Shown one piece after another: positions 54,359 to 64,000 of a stretch of 64,000 bases of DNA. Within the stretch, counting starts at the first letter, position 1; each line of letters starts with the position of its first letter. This stretch comes from Liolophura sinensis (taxonomy: Eukaryota; Mollusca; Polyplacophora; Chitonida; Chitonidae). The translations under genes and the position numbers were made by a program. Where the stretch lies: assembly GCF_032854445.1 (NCBI RefSeq), contig NC_088297.1, positions 20,347,127-20,411,126 of the forward strand. The letters run 5' to 3'. Below the pieces are notes generated by a model. It ran no database searches. It saw only the letters and a program-made list of their open reading frames with translations, and was not told where the DNA came from.

Positions 54359-54618
54359 ATTTCCTGCGACTTGTTAGGTGCAGTTTTACTAGACTTTGGT
54401 GCAGGAGTTCCATTACTTGCAAAGTCAGAGATGACAAGTTATTCTTTATGCTAAAGTAATTTATAATTTTTTCTTACCCTAGTTTTAAAAAAGTCTGTAA
54501 TATCGTATTATTGAAATGGACTTCGTGTAAGAATACACGTAATATTGTAAATTGTACTGTATAAATTTGTTGTATTGAATAATGTAAATAAATTACTTTT
54601 AATTCAAAAAAATAATAA
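54359..54618 (+). mobile_element. Polyadenylated retro-insert, copy 10
   Basis: Same subtype as copy 9; within the 955-bp unit starting at 53886. Confidence 0.85.
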
Positions 54619-54840
54619 TGTTGGAACTGAGGGTGACATTAACACAAGGACAACAAATGCGGCAAGATTTTTTCACGTAGATGGCTTGTTGGTAAAAAGT
54701 AATTGCTCCACTAAGAGTGTTTTTTTTCCTGTCAACTACCACGTTAATGCAACGCGTCATGGATTTTATTTGATAATTTAGTGACTGTCTGCTGCAAAGA
54801 CCTTAAACAGGCTTGTTTAAAGGAGTAAATTATGCGTGAA

Positions 54841-54911
54841 GCATCGGTGGTTCAGTGGTAGAATTCTCGCCTGCCACGCGGGTGACCCGGGTTCGATTCC
54901 CGGCCGATGCA
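54841..54911 (+). tRNA. tRNA-Gly(GCC)
   Basis: Exact consensus copy; the next tRNA follows after 520 bp. Confidence 0.95.
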
Positions 54912-55360
54912 AGTTTTAATCGAATGTTTGGTTTGACCTGCATTACTGGCATCAGCACAGACTTTGCTAAAAATGAATATTGGAAATGAGAATACCACCA
55001 AGACAAAGACAAAAAATTCGGCAAAATTTGCTCACAAAGATGGCTTGTTTGTGAAAAGTAATTGCTCCACGGAGAGTGGTGATCTTTAGCCTGTCAACGG
55101 CCACGTTGATTCAACGCGGTATGGATTTCATTTGATAATTTAGTGTCTGTCCGCTACAAAGACGTAAAAACAAGCTTGCTCAAAATTTTCTCACGTAGAT
55201 GGCATTTTTGTGAAAAGTCATTGCTGCACGGAGAGTGTTGTTTTTTAGCCTGTCAACTGCCACGTTGATGCAACGCGTCATGGATCTTAGTTGATAATTT
55301 AGTGACTATCTGCTACAAAACCTTAAACAGGCTTGTTTAAAGGAGGAAATTATGCGTGAA

Positions 55361-55431
55361 GCATCGGTGGTTCAGTGGTAGAATTCTCGCCTGCCACGCG
55401 GGTGACCCGGGTTCGATTCCCGGCCGATGCA
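55361..55431 (+). tRNA. tRNA-Gly(GCC)
   Basis: Exact consensus copy. The upstream inverted repeat TTAAACAGGCTTGTTTAA lies at 55323-55340. Confidence 0.95.
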
Positions 55432-55874
55432 AGTTTTAATCGAATGTTTGGTTTGACCTGCATTACTGGCATCAGCACAGACTTTGCTAAAAATGAATAT
55501 TGGAAATGAGAATACCACCAAGACAAAAAATTCGGCAAAATTTGCTCACAAAGATGGCTTGTTTGTGAAAAGTAATTGCTCCACGGAGAGTGGTGATCTT
55601 TAGCCTGTCAACGGCCACGTTGATTCAACGCGGTATGGATTTCATTTGATAATTTAGTGTCTGTCCGCTACAAAGACGTAAAAAGAAGCTTGCTCAAAAT
55701 TTTCTCACGTAGATGGCATTTTTGTGAAAAGTCATTGCTGCACGGAGAGTGTTGTTTTTTAGCCTGTCAACTGCCACGTTGATGCAACGCGTCATGGATC
55801 TTAGTTGATAATTTAGTGACTATCTGCTACAAAACCTTAAACAGGCTTGTTTAAAGGAGGAAATTATGCGTGAA

Positions 55875-55945
55875 GCATCGGTGGTTCAGTGGTAGAATTC
55901 TCGCCTGCCACGCGGGTGACCCGGGTTCGATTCCCGGCCGATGCA
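55875..55945 (+). tRNA. tRNA-Gly(GCC)
   Basis: Exact consensus copy, 514 bp after the previous one. Confidence 0.95.
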
Positions 55946-56346
55946 AGTTTTAGTCGAATGTTTGGTTTGACCTGCATTACTGGCATCAGCACAGACTTTG
56001 CAAAAAATGAATATTGGAAATGAGAATACCGCCAAGACAAAGACGAAAAATTCGGCAAAATTTGCTTACAAAGATGGCTTGTTTGTGAAAAGTAATTGCT
56101 CCACGGAGAGTGGTGATTTTTAGCCTGTCAACTGCCACGTTGATTCAACGCGGTATGGATTTCATTTGATAATTTAGTGTCTATCCGCTACAAAGACGTA
56201 AAAATAAGCTTGCTCAAAATTTTCTCACGTAGATGGCTTTTTTGTGAAAAGTAATTGCTTCACGGAGAGCGTTGTTTTTTAGCCTGTCACCGGCCACGTT
56301 GATGCAACGCGTCATGGATTTATTTGATAATTTAGTGTCTGTCCGC

Positions 56347-56603
56347 TATTTCCTACGACTTGGTAGGTGCAGTTTTACTAGACTTTGGTGCAGGAATACC
56401 ATTAGTTGCAAAGTCAAAGATGACAAGTTAATATTTATGATAAAGTAATTTTTGATTTTTTCTTACCCTAGTCTAAAAAGGTCTGTGGTATCGTATTATT
56501 GAAATGGACTTCGTGTAAGAATACACGTAATATTGTAAATTGTACTGTATAAATTTGTTGTATTGAATAATGTAAATAAATTACTTTTAATTCAAAAAAA
56601 AAA
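56347..56603 (+). mobile_element. Polyadenylated retro-insert, copy 11
   Basis: Near twin of copy 8, including TCCTACGACTTGGTAGG and TTAATATTTATGATAAAG. Confidence 0.85.
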
Positions 56604-56986
56604 TGTTGGAACTGAAGGTGCCACCAACACAAGGACAACAAATGTGGCAACATTTTGTAACGCAGATGGCTTGTTTGTGAAAAGTAACTGCTCCACTAAG
56701 AGTGTTGTTTTTTAGCCTGTCAACTACCACGTTGATGCAACGTGTCATGGATTTTATTTGATAATTTATTGACTGTCCGCTACAAAGACGAAAAAACAGG
56801 CTTGCTCAAAATTTTTTCACGTAGATGGCTTTTTGTGAAAAGTAATTGCTCCACGGAGAGTGTTGCTTTTTAGCCTGTCAACTACCACGTTGGTGCAACG
56901 CGTCATGGATTTTATTTGATAATTTAGTGACTGTCTGCTACAAAGACCTTAAACAGGCTTGTTTAAAGGAGAAAATTATGCGTGAA

Positions 56987-57057
56987 GCATCGGTGGTTCA
57001 GTGGTAGAATTCTCGCCTGCCACGCGGGTGACCCGGGTTCGATTCCCGGCCGATGCA
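56987..57057 (+). tRNA. tRNA-Gly(GCC)
   Basis: Exact consensus copy; first tRNA of a 5338-bp higher-order block that recurs from 62325. Confidence 0.95.
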
Positions 57058-57458
57058 AGTTTTAGTCGAATGTTTGGTTTGACCTGCATTACTGGCATCA
57101 GCACAGACTTTGCAAAAAATGAATATTGGAAATGAGAATACCACCAAGACAAAGACGAAAAATTCGGCAAAATTTGCTCACGAAGATGGCTTGTTTGTGA
57201 AAAGTAATTGTTCCACGGAGAGTGGTTATTTTTAGCCTGTCAACGGCCACATTTATTCAACGCGGTATGGATTTCATTTGATAATTTAGTGTCTGTCCGC
57301 TACAAAGACGTAAAAACAAGCTTGCTCAAAATTTTCTCACGTAGATGGCTTTTTTGTGAAAAATAATTGCTCCACGGAGAGTGTTGTTTTTTATCCTGTT
57401 AACTGCCACGTTGATGCAACGCATCATGGATTTATTTGATAATTTAGTGTCTGGCCGC

Positions 57459-57718
57459 TATTTCCTGCGACTTGTTAGGTGCAGTTTTACTAGACTTTGG
57501 TGCAGGAGTTCCATTACTTGCAAAGTCAGAGATGACAAGTTATTCTTTATGCTAAAGTAATTTATAATTTTTTCTTACCCTAGTTTTAAAAAAGTCTGTA
57601 ATATCGTATTATTGAAATGGACTTCGTGTAAGAATACACGTAATATTGTAAATTGTACTGTATAAATTTGTTGTATTGAATAATGTAAATAAATTACTTT
57701 TAATTCAAAAAAATAATA
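57459..57718 (+). mobile_element. Polyadenylated retro-insert, copy 12
   Basis: Subtype of copies 9, 10 and 16 (GGAGTTCCATTACTTGC). Confidence 0.85.
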
Positions 57719-57941
57719 ATGTTGGAACTGAGGGTGACATTAACACAAGGACAACAAATGCGGCAAGATTTTTTCACGTAGATGGCTTGTTGGTAAAAAG
57801 TAATTGCTCCACTAAGAGTGTTTTTTTTCCTGTCAACTACCACGTTAATGCAACGCGTCATGGATTTTATTTGATAATTTAGTGACTGTCTGTTGCAAAG
57901 ACCTTAAACAGGCTTGTTTAAAGGAGTAAATTATGCGTGAA

Positions 57942-58012
57942 GCATCGGTGGTTCTGTGGTAGAATTCTCGCCTGCCACGCGGGTGACCCGGGTTCGATTC
58001 CCGGCCGATGCA
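57942..58012 (+). tRNA. tRNA-Gly(GCC), D-arm variant
   Basis: Consensus except GGTTCTGTGG for GGTTCAGTGG in the A box and D arm. The same change is in the copy at 63280. It alters the conserved A of the A box and may weaken transcription. Confidence 0.85.
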
Positions 58013-58461
58013 AGTTTTAATCGAATGTTTGGTTTGACCTGCATTACTGGCATCAGCACAGACTTTGCTAAAAATGAATATTGGAAATGAGAATACCACC
58101 AAGACAAAGACAAAGAATTCGGCCAAATTTGCTCACAAAGATGGCTTGTTTGTGAAAAGTAATTGCTCCACGGAGAGTGGTGATCTTTAGCCTGTCAACG
58201 GCCACGTTGATTCAACGCGGTATGGATTTCATTTGATAATTTAGTGTCTGTCCGCTACAAAGACGAAAAAACAGGCTTGCTCAAAATTTTTTCACGTAGA
58301 TGGCTTTTTGTGAAAAGTAATTGCTCCACGGAGAGTGTTGCTTTTTAGCCTGTCAACTACCACGTTGGTGCAACACGTCATGGATTTTATTTGATAATTT
58401 AGTGACTGTCTGCTACAAAGACCTTAAACAGGCTTGTTTAAAGGAGTAAATTATGCGTGAA

Positions 58462-58532
58462 GCATCGGTGGTTCAGTGGTAGAATTCTCGCCTGCCACGC
58501 GGGTGACCCGGGTTCGATTCCCGGCCGATGCA
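58462..58532 (+). tRNA. tRNA-Gly(GCC)
   Basis: Exact consensus copy, 520 bp after the previous one. Confidence 0.95.
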
Positions 58533-58982
58533 AGTTTTAGTCGAATGTTTGGTTTGACCTGCATTACTGGCATCAGCACAGACTTTGCAAAAAATGAATA
58601 TTGGAAATGAGAATACCGCCAAGACAAAGACGAAAAATTCGGCAAAACTTGCTCACAAAGATGGCTTGTTTGTGAAAAGTAATTGCTCCACGGAGAGTGG
58701 TGATTTTTAGCCTGTCAACGGCCACGTTGATTCAACGCGGTATGGATTTCATTTGATAATTTAGTGTCTGTCCGCTACAAAGACGTAAAAAGAAGCTTGC
58801 TCAAAATTTTCTCACGTAGATGGCATTTTTGTGAAAAGTCATTGCTGCACGGAGAGTGTTGTTTTTTTAGCCTGTCAACGTCCACGTTGATGCAACGCGT
58901 CATGGATCTTAGTTGATAATGTAGTGACTATCTGCTACAAAACCTTAAACAGGCTTGTTTAAAGGAGGAAATTATGCGGGAA

Positions 58983-59053
58983 GCATCGGTGGTTCAGTGG
59001 TAGAATTCTCGCCTGCCACGCGGGTGACCCGGGTTCGATTCCCGGCCGATGCA
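58983..59053 (+). tRNA. tRNA-Gly(GCC)
   Basis: Exact consensus gene. The downstream T-run is broken (GCAAGTTGTAGTC), so termination may rely on later T-runs. Confidence 0.93.
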
Positions 59054-59455
59054 AGTTGTAGTCGAATGTTTGGGTTTGACCTGCATTACTGGGATCAGCA
59101 CAGACTTTGCAAAAAATGAATATTGGAAATGAGAATACCACCAAGACAAAGACGAAAAATTCGGCAAAATTTGCTCACAAAGATGGCTTGTTTTTGAAAA
59201 GTAATTGCTCCACGGAGAGTGGTGATTTTTAGCCTGTCAACGGCCACGTTGATTCAACGCGGTATGGATTTCATTTGATAATTTAGTGTCTGTCCGCTAC
59301 AAAGACGTAAAAACAAGCTTGCTCAAAATTTTCTCACGTAGATAGCATTTTTGTGAAAAGTAATTGCTGCACGGAGAGTGTTGTTTTTTAGCCTGTCAAC
59401 TGCAACGTTGATGCAACTCGTCATGGATTTATTTGATAATTTAGTGTCTGTCCGC

Positions 59456-59710
59456 TATTTCCTGCGACTTGTTAGGTGCAGTTTTACTAGACTTTGGTGC
59501 AGGAATGCCATTAGTTGCAAAGTCAGAGGTGACAAGTTAATCTTTATACTAAAGTAATTTTTGATTTTTTCTTACCCTAGTCTAAAAAGGTCTGTGATAT
59601 CGTATTATTGAAATGGACTTCGTGTAAGAATACACGTAATATTGTAAATTGTACTGTATAAATCTGTTGTATTGAATAATGTAAATAAATTACTTTTTAT
59701 TTAAAAAAAA
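59456..59710 (+). mobile_element. Polyadenylated retro-insert, copy 13
   Basis: TATTTCCTGCGACTTG to TACTTTTTATTT plus A-run, next to GTTGGAAATGAGGG. Confidence 0.85.
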
Positions 59711-60096
59711 GTTGGAAATGAGGGTGCCACCAAGACAAGGACAACAAATGCGGCAAGATTTTATCACGTACATGGCTTGTTTGTAAAAAGTAATTGCTCC
59801 ACGGAGACTGTTGTTTTTTTAGCCCTGTTCAACTACCACGTTGGTGAAACGCGTCATGGATTTTATTTGATAATTTATTGACTGTCCGCTACAAAGACGT
59901 AAAAACAAGCTTGCTCAAAATTTTTTTTACGTAGATGGCATTTTTGTGAAAAGTCATTGCTCCACGGAGAGTGTTGTTTTTTAGCCTGTCAACTGGCACG
60001 TTGATGCAATGCGTCATGGATTTTAGTTGATAATTTAGTGACTGTCTGCTACAAAGATCTTAAACAGGCTTGTTAAAAAAGGAAATTATGCGAGAA

Positions 60097-60167
60097 GCAT
60101 CGGTGGTTCAGTGGTAGAATTCTCGCCTGCCACGCGGGTGACCCGGGTTCGATTCCCGGCCGATGCA
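60097..60167 (+). tRNA. tRNA-Gly(GCC)
   Basis: Exact consensus copy, first of two almost identical 1114-bp units. Confidence 0.95.
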
Positions 60168-60569
60168 AATTTTAGTCAAATTTTTGGTTTGACCTGCGAT
60201 ACTGGCATCCGCACAGAATTTGCATAAAATTAAATATCGGAAATGAGAATACCACCAAGACAAAGACAAAGAATTCGGCCAAATTTGCTCACAAAGATGG
60301 CTTGTTTGTGAAAAGTAATTGCTCCACGGAGAGGGGTGATTTTTAGCCTGTCAACGGCCACGTTGATTCAACGCGGTATGGATTTCATTTGATAATTTAG
60401 TGTCTGTCCGCTACAAAGACGTAAAAACAATCTTGCTCAAAATTTTCCCACGTATATGGCTTTTTTGGAAAAAGTAATTGCTGCACGGAGAGCGTTGTTT
60501 TTTAGCCTGTCACCGGCCACGTTGATGCAACGCGTCATGGATTTATTTGATAATTTAGTGTCTGTCCGC

Positions 60570-60826
60570 GTTTTCCTGCGACTTGTTAGGTGCAGTTTTA
60601 CTAGACTTTGGTGCAGGAATGCCATTAGTTGCAAAGTCAGAGGTGACAAGTTAATCTTTATACTAAAGTAATTTTTGATTTTTTCTTACCCTAGTCTAAA
60701 AAGGTCTGTGATATCGTATTATTGAAATGGACTTCGTGAAATAAAATACGTAATATTGTAAATTGTACTGTATAAATCTGTTGTATTGAATAATGTGAAT
60801 AAATTACTTTTAATTCAAAAAAAAAA
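60570..60826 (+). mobile_element. Polyadenylated retro-insert, copy 14
   Basis: Begins GTTTTCCTGCGACTTG. The change at the first bases and CGTGAAATAAAATACG are shared only with copy 15. Confidence 0.85.
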
Positions 60827-61210
60827 TGTTGGAACTGAGGGTGCCACCAACACAAGGACAACAAATGCAGCAACATTTTCTAACGTAGATGGCTTGTTTG
60901 TGAAAAATAACTTCTCCACTAAGAGTGTTGTTTTTTAGCCTGTCAACTACCACGTTGGTGCAACGCGTCATGGATTTTATTTGATAATTTAGTAACTGTC
61001 CGCTACAAAGACGAAAAAACAGGCTTGCTCAAAATTTTTTCACGTAGATGGCATTTTTGTGAAAAGTAATTGCTGCACGGAGAGTGGTGTTTTTTAGCCT
61101 GTCAACTGCCACGTTGATACAACGCGTCATGGATCTTAGTTGATAATTTAGTGACTGTCTGCTACAAAGACCTTAAACAGGCTTGTTTAAAAAAGAAAGT
61201 TATGCGAGAA

Positions 61211-61281
61211 GCATCGGTGGTTCAGTGGTAGAATTCTCGCCTGCCACGCGGGTGACCCGGGTTCGATTCCCGGCCGATGCA
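61211..61281 (+). tRNA. tRNA-Gly(GCC)
   Basis: Exact consensus copy; second of the two near-identical 1114-bp units. Confidence 0.95.
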
Positions 61282-61683
61282 AATTTTAGTCAAATTTTTG
61301 GTTTGACCTGCGATACTGGCATCCGCACAGAATTTGCATAAAATTAAATATCGGAAATGAGAATACCACCAAGACAAAGACAAAGAATTCGGCCAAATTT
61401 GCTCACAAAGATGGCTTGTTTGTGAAAAGTAATTGCTCCACGGAGAGGGGTGATTTTTAGCCTGTCAACGGCCACGTTGATTCAACGCGGTATGGATTTC
61501 ATTTGATAATTTAGTGTCTGTCCGCTACAAAGACGTAAAAACAATCTTGCTCAAAATTTTCCCACGTATATGGCTTTTTTGGAAAAAGTAATTGCTGCAC
61601 GGAGAGCGTTGTTTTTTAGCCTGTCACCGGCCACGTTGATGCAACGCGTCATGGATTTATTTGATAATTTAGTGTCTGTCCGC

Positions 61684-61940
61684 GTTTTCCTGCGACTTGT
61701 TAGGTGCAGTTTTACTAGACTTTGGTGCAGGAATGCCATTAGTTGCAAAGTCAGAGGTGACAAGTTAATCTTTATACTAAAGTAATTTTTGATTTTTTCT
61801 TACCCTAGTCTAAAAAGGTCTGTGATATCGTATTATTGAAATGGACTTCGTGAAATAAAATACGTAATATTGTAAATTGTACTGTATAAATCTGTTGTAT
61901 TGAATAATGTGAATAAATTACTTTTAATTCAAAAAAAAAA
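61684..61940 (+). mobile_element. Polyadenylated retro-insert, copy 15
   Basis: Matches copy 14 base for base as far as I could follow, 1114 bp downstream. Confidence 0.85.
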
Positions 61941-62324
61941 TGTTGGAACTGAGGGTGCCACCAACACAAGGACAACAAATGCAGCAACATTTTCTAACGT
62001 AGATGGCTTGTTTGTGAAAAATAACTTCTCCACTAAGAGTGTTGTTTTTTAGCCTGTCAACTACCACGTTGGTGCAACGCGTCATGGATTTTATTTGATA
62101 ATTTAGTAACTGTCCGCTACAAAGACGAAAAAACAGGCTTGCTCAAAATTTTTTCACGTAGATGGCATTTTTGTGAAAAGTAATTGCTGCACGGAGAGTG
62201 GTGTTTTTTAGCCTGTCAACTGCCACGTTGATACAACGCGTCATGGATCTTAGTTGATAATTTAGTGACTGTCTGCTACAAAGACCTTAAACAGGCTTGT
62301 TTAAAAAAGAAAGTTATGCGAGAA

Positions 62325-62395
62325 GCATCGGTGGTTCAGTGGTAGAATTCTCGCCTGCCACGCGGGTGACCCGGGTTCGATTCCCGGCCGATGCA
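62325..62395 (+). tRNA. tRNA-Gly(GCC)
   Basis: Exact consensus copy; starts the second 5338-bp block. Confidence 0.95.
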
Positions 62396-62796
62396 AGTTT
62401 TAGTCGAATGTTTGGTTTGACCTGCGTTACTGGCATCAGCACAGACTTTGCAAAAAATGAATATTGGAAATGAGAATACCACCAAGACAAAGACGAAAAA
62501 TTCGGCAAAATTTGCTCACGGAGATGGCTTGTTTGTGAAAAGTAATTGTTCCACGGAGAGTGGTGATTTTTAGCCTGTCAACGGCCACGTTGATTCAACG
62601 CGGTATGGATTTCATTTGATAATTTAGTGTCTGTCCGCTACAAAGACGTAAAAACAAGCTTGCTCAAAATTTTCTCACGTAGATGGCTTTTTTGTGAAAA
62701 ATAATTGCTCCACGGAGAGTGTTGTTTTTTATCCTGTTAACTGCCACGTTGATGCAACGCATCATGGATTTATTTGATAATTTAGTGTCTGGCCGC

Positions 62797-63056
62797 TATT
62801 TCCTGCGACTTGTTAGGTGCAGTTTTACTAGACTTTGGTGCAGGAGTTCCATTACTTGCAGAGTCAGAGATGACAAGTTATTCTTTATGCTAAAGTAATT
62901 TATAATTTTTTCTTACCCTAGTTTTAAAAAAGTCTGTAATATCGTATTGTTGAAATGGACTTCGTGTAAGAATACACGTAATATTGTAAATTGTACTGTA
63001 TAAATTTGTTGTATTGAATAATGTAAATAAATTACTTTTAATTCAAAAAAATAATA
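62797..63056 (+). mobile_element. Polyadenylated retro-insert, copy 16
   Basis: Near twin of copy 12, with one visible change (GTATTGTTGAAATGG) and CTTGCAGAGTCAGAG as in copy 9. Confidence 0.85.
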
Positions 63057-63279
63057 ATGTTGGAACTGAGGGTGACATTAACACAAGGACAACAAATGCG
63101 GCAAGATTTTTTCACGTAGATGGCTTGTTGGTAAAAAGTAATTGCTCCACTAAGAGTGTTTTTTTTCCTGTCAACTACCACGTTAATGCAACGCGTCATG
63201 GATTTTATTTGATAATTTAGTGACTGTCTGCTGCAAAGACCTTAAACAGGCTTGTTTAAAGGAGTAAATTATGCGTGAA

Positions 63280-63350
63280 GCATCGGTGGTTCTGTGGTAG
63301 AATTCTCGCCTGCCACGCGGGTGACCCGGGTTCGATTCCCGGCCGATGCA
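63280..63350 (+). tRNA. tRNA-Gly(GCC), D-arm variant
   Basis: Has the same GGTTCTGTGG change as the copy at 57942, as expected from block duplication. Confidence 0.85.
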
Positions 63351-63799
63351 AGTTTTAATCGAATGTTTGGTTTGACCTGCATTACTGGCATCAGCACAGA
63401 CTTTGCTAAAAATGAATATTGGAAATGAGAATACCACCAAGACAAAGACAAAGAATTCGGCCAAATTTGCTCACAAAGATGGCTTGTTTGTGAAAAGTAA
63501 TTGCTCCACGGAGAGTGGTGATCTTTAGCCTGTCAACGGCCACGTTGATTCAACGCGGTATGGATTTCATTTGATAATTTAGTGTCTGTCCGCTACAAAG
63601 ACGAAAAAACAGGCTTGCTCAAAATTTTTTCACGTAGATGGCTTTTTGTGAAAAGTAATTGCTCCACGGAGAGTGTTGCTTTTTAGCCTGTCAACTACCA
63701 CGTTGGTGCAACACGTCATGGATTTTATTTGATAATTTAGTGACTGTCTGCTACAAAGACCTTAAACAGGCTTGTTTAAAGGAGTAAATTATGCGTAAA

Positions 63800-63870
63800 G
63801 CATCGGTGGTTCAGTGGTAGAATTCTCGCCTGCCACGCGGGTGACCCGGGTTCGATTCCCGGCCGATGCA
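63800..63870 (+). tRNA. tRNA-Gly(GCC)
   Basis: Exact consensus gene. The immediate upstream base context is ATGCGTAAAG, where the other units have GTGAAG. Confidence 0.95.
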
Positions 63871-64000
63871 AGTTTTAGTCGAATGTTTGGTTTGACCTGC
63901 ATTACTGGCATCAGCACAGACTTTGCAAAAAATGAATATTGGAAATGAGAATACCGCCAAGACAAAGACGAAAAATTCGGCAAAACTTGCTCACAAAGAT

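Larger units (their letters stand above)
36975..64000 (+). repeat. tRNA-Gly(GCC) tandem array (satellite of tRNA units)
   Basis: 27 kb of same-orientation repeats running off the right edge. Each tRNA-bearing unit has an upstream flank with TTAAACAGGCTTGTTTAA, the tRNA, a T-run (GCAAGTTTTAGTC), and a downstream flank (GACCTGCGTTACTGGCATCA, GAATACCACCAAGACAAAGA). Next come one or more tRNA-less ~158-bp subrepeats (GTAGATGGC, CCACGGAGAGTGTTG, GTCATGGATTTTATTTGATA). Many units also carry a ~255-bp polyadenylated insert. Common tRNA spacings in the right half are about 520, 955 and 1114 bp. Left-edge copies are decayed and right copies nearly identical. LINE and SINE copies interrupt it. Confidence 0.95.
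56987..64000. repeat. 5338-bp higher-order repeat in the tRNA array
   Basis: From 56987 the tRNA spacings run 955, 520, 521, 1114, 1114, 1114, then again 955, 520. The tRNA D-arm variant at 57942 recurs at 63280, exactly 5338 bp later, and the surrounding sequence matches closely, including the retro-insert subtype. Confidence 0.88.

Noticed and set aside
41279-63056. The ~255-bp inserts as solo long terminal repeats
   Set aside because: They end in poly(A) at one side only, have no TG...CA ends and no flanking duplication in each copy. A polyadenylated retroposon fits better.
53620-63220. Repeated 68-codon plus-strand frames beginning with MNNV
   Set aside because: They start inside the polyadenylated insert and run into the spacer subrepeat. 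There is no coding bias, and they exist only because the units are copies.
49960-63990. Many minus-strand open frames of about 60-93 codons containing AGNRTRVTRVAGENSTTEPP
   Set aside because: They are antisense translations of the tRNA-Gly gene and its flanks. They recur because the unit recurs. Similar spurious proteins appear wherever tRNA-Gly is translated.

Overview
This is a window of animal nuclear DNA. It has a spliced gene with GT-AG introns, abundant SINE, LINE and MITE insertions, microsatellites and a nuclear tRNA array. A marine lophotrochozoan, most likely a mollusc or a relative, is the best guess. The guess rests on the dispersed tRNA-headed SINE, whose tail around GTATAAGTGAAATATTCTTG and ACGGCGTAAAACACCAATCA I associate with mollusc-like genomes, and on L1/Tx1-type LINEs with a zinc-knuckle ORF1. 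I cannot name the species.

Layout. 1-15 kb is gene-poor. It opens with an 84-bp tandem repeat (1-960), then holds a degenerate ~22-bp minisatellite with an 88-bp higher-order repeat (3.2-4.8 kb), an (AT)n tract, a 52-bp perfect palindrome, several SINE copies, three copies of a MITE-like repeat and a 118-bp tandem duplication. A possible minus-strand exon lies at 15.2-15.5 kb. From 15,698 to 23,008 on the plus strand there is a complete organic anion transporter gene (SLCO/OATP family). It has nine coding exons that join in frame to 680 codons, and it carries the family signature and a Kazal-like extracellular domain. 24-29.5 kb shows nothing recognisable. 29.5-36.2 kb is a graveyard: a full SINE, an orphan decayed tRNA-Gly unit, a RecQ-like helicase fragment, a piece of LINE ORF1, and a heavily decayed LINE of about 4.5 kb containing a 35-bp SINE stub with a 15-bp target-site duplication.

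From about 36,975 to the right edge (27 kb, still going) is a same-strand tandem array of tRNA-Gly(GCC) units. It has 18 near-consensus tRNA genes and 8 degenerate ones; a ninth degenerate copy is the orphan at 29.8 kb. tRNA-less spacer subrepeats of ~158 bp lie between them, with 16 copies of a ~255-bp polyadenylated retro-insert that was amplified with the array. Typical unit lengths are about 520, 955 and 1114 bp, and the right half shows a 5338-bp higher-order period. Copies are decayed at the left edge and nearly identical on the right, as expected for concerted evolution. The array is also a sink for retroposons: a nearly intact 5.2-kb L1/Tx1-like LINE (43,294-48,463), two 5'-truncated copies of the same LINE, the amplified retro-insert and one full-length SINE. 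Several of these inserts end at the same A-rich site 80-100 bp downstream of a tRNA gene. This retroposon-laden tRNA-Gly satellite is the most unusual system in the window.

I recognised no retrovirus, LTR element, Polinton or toxin gene.
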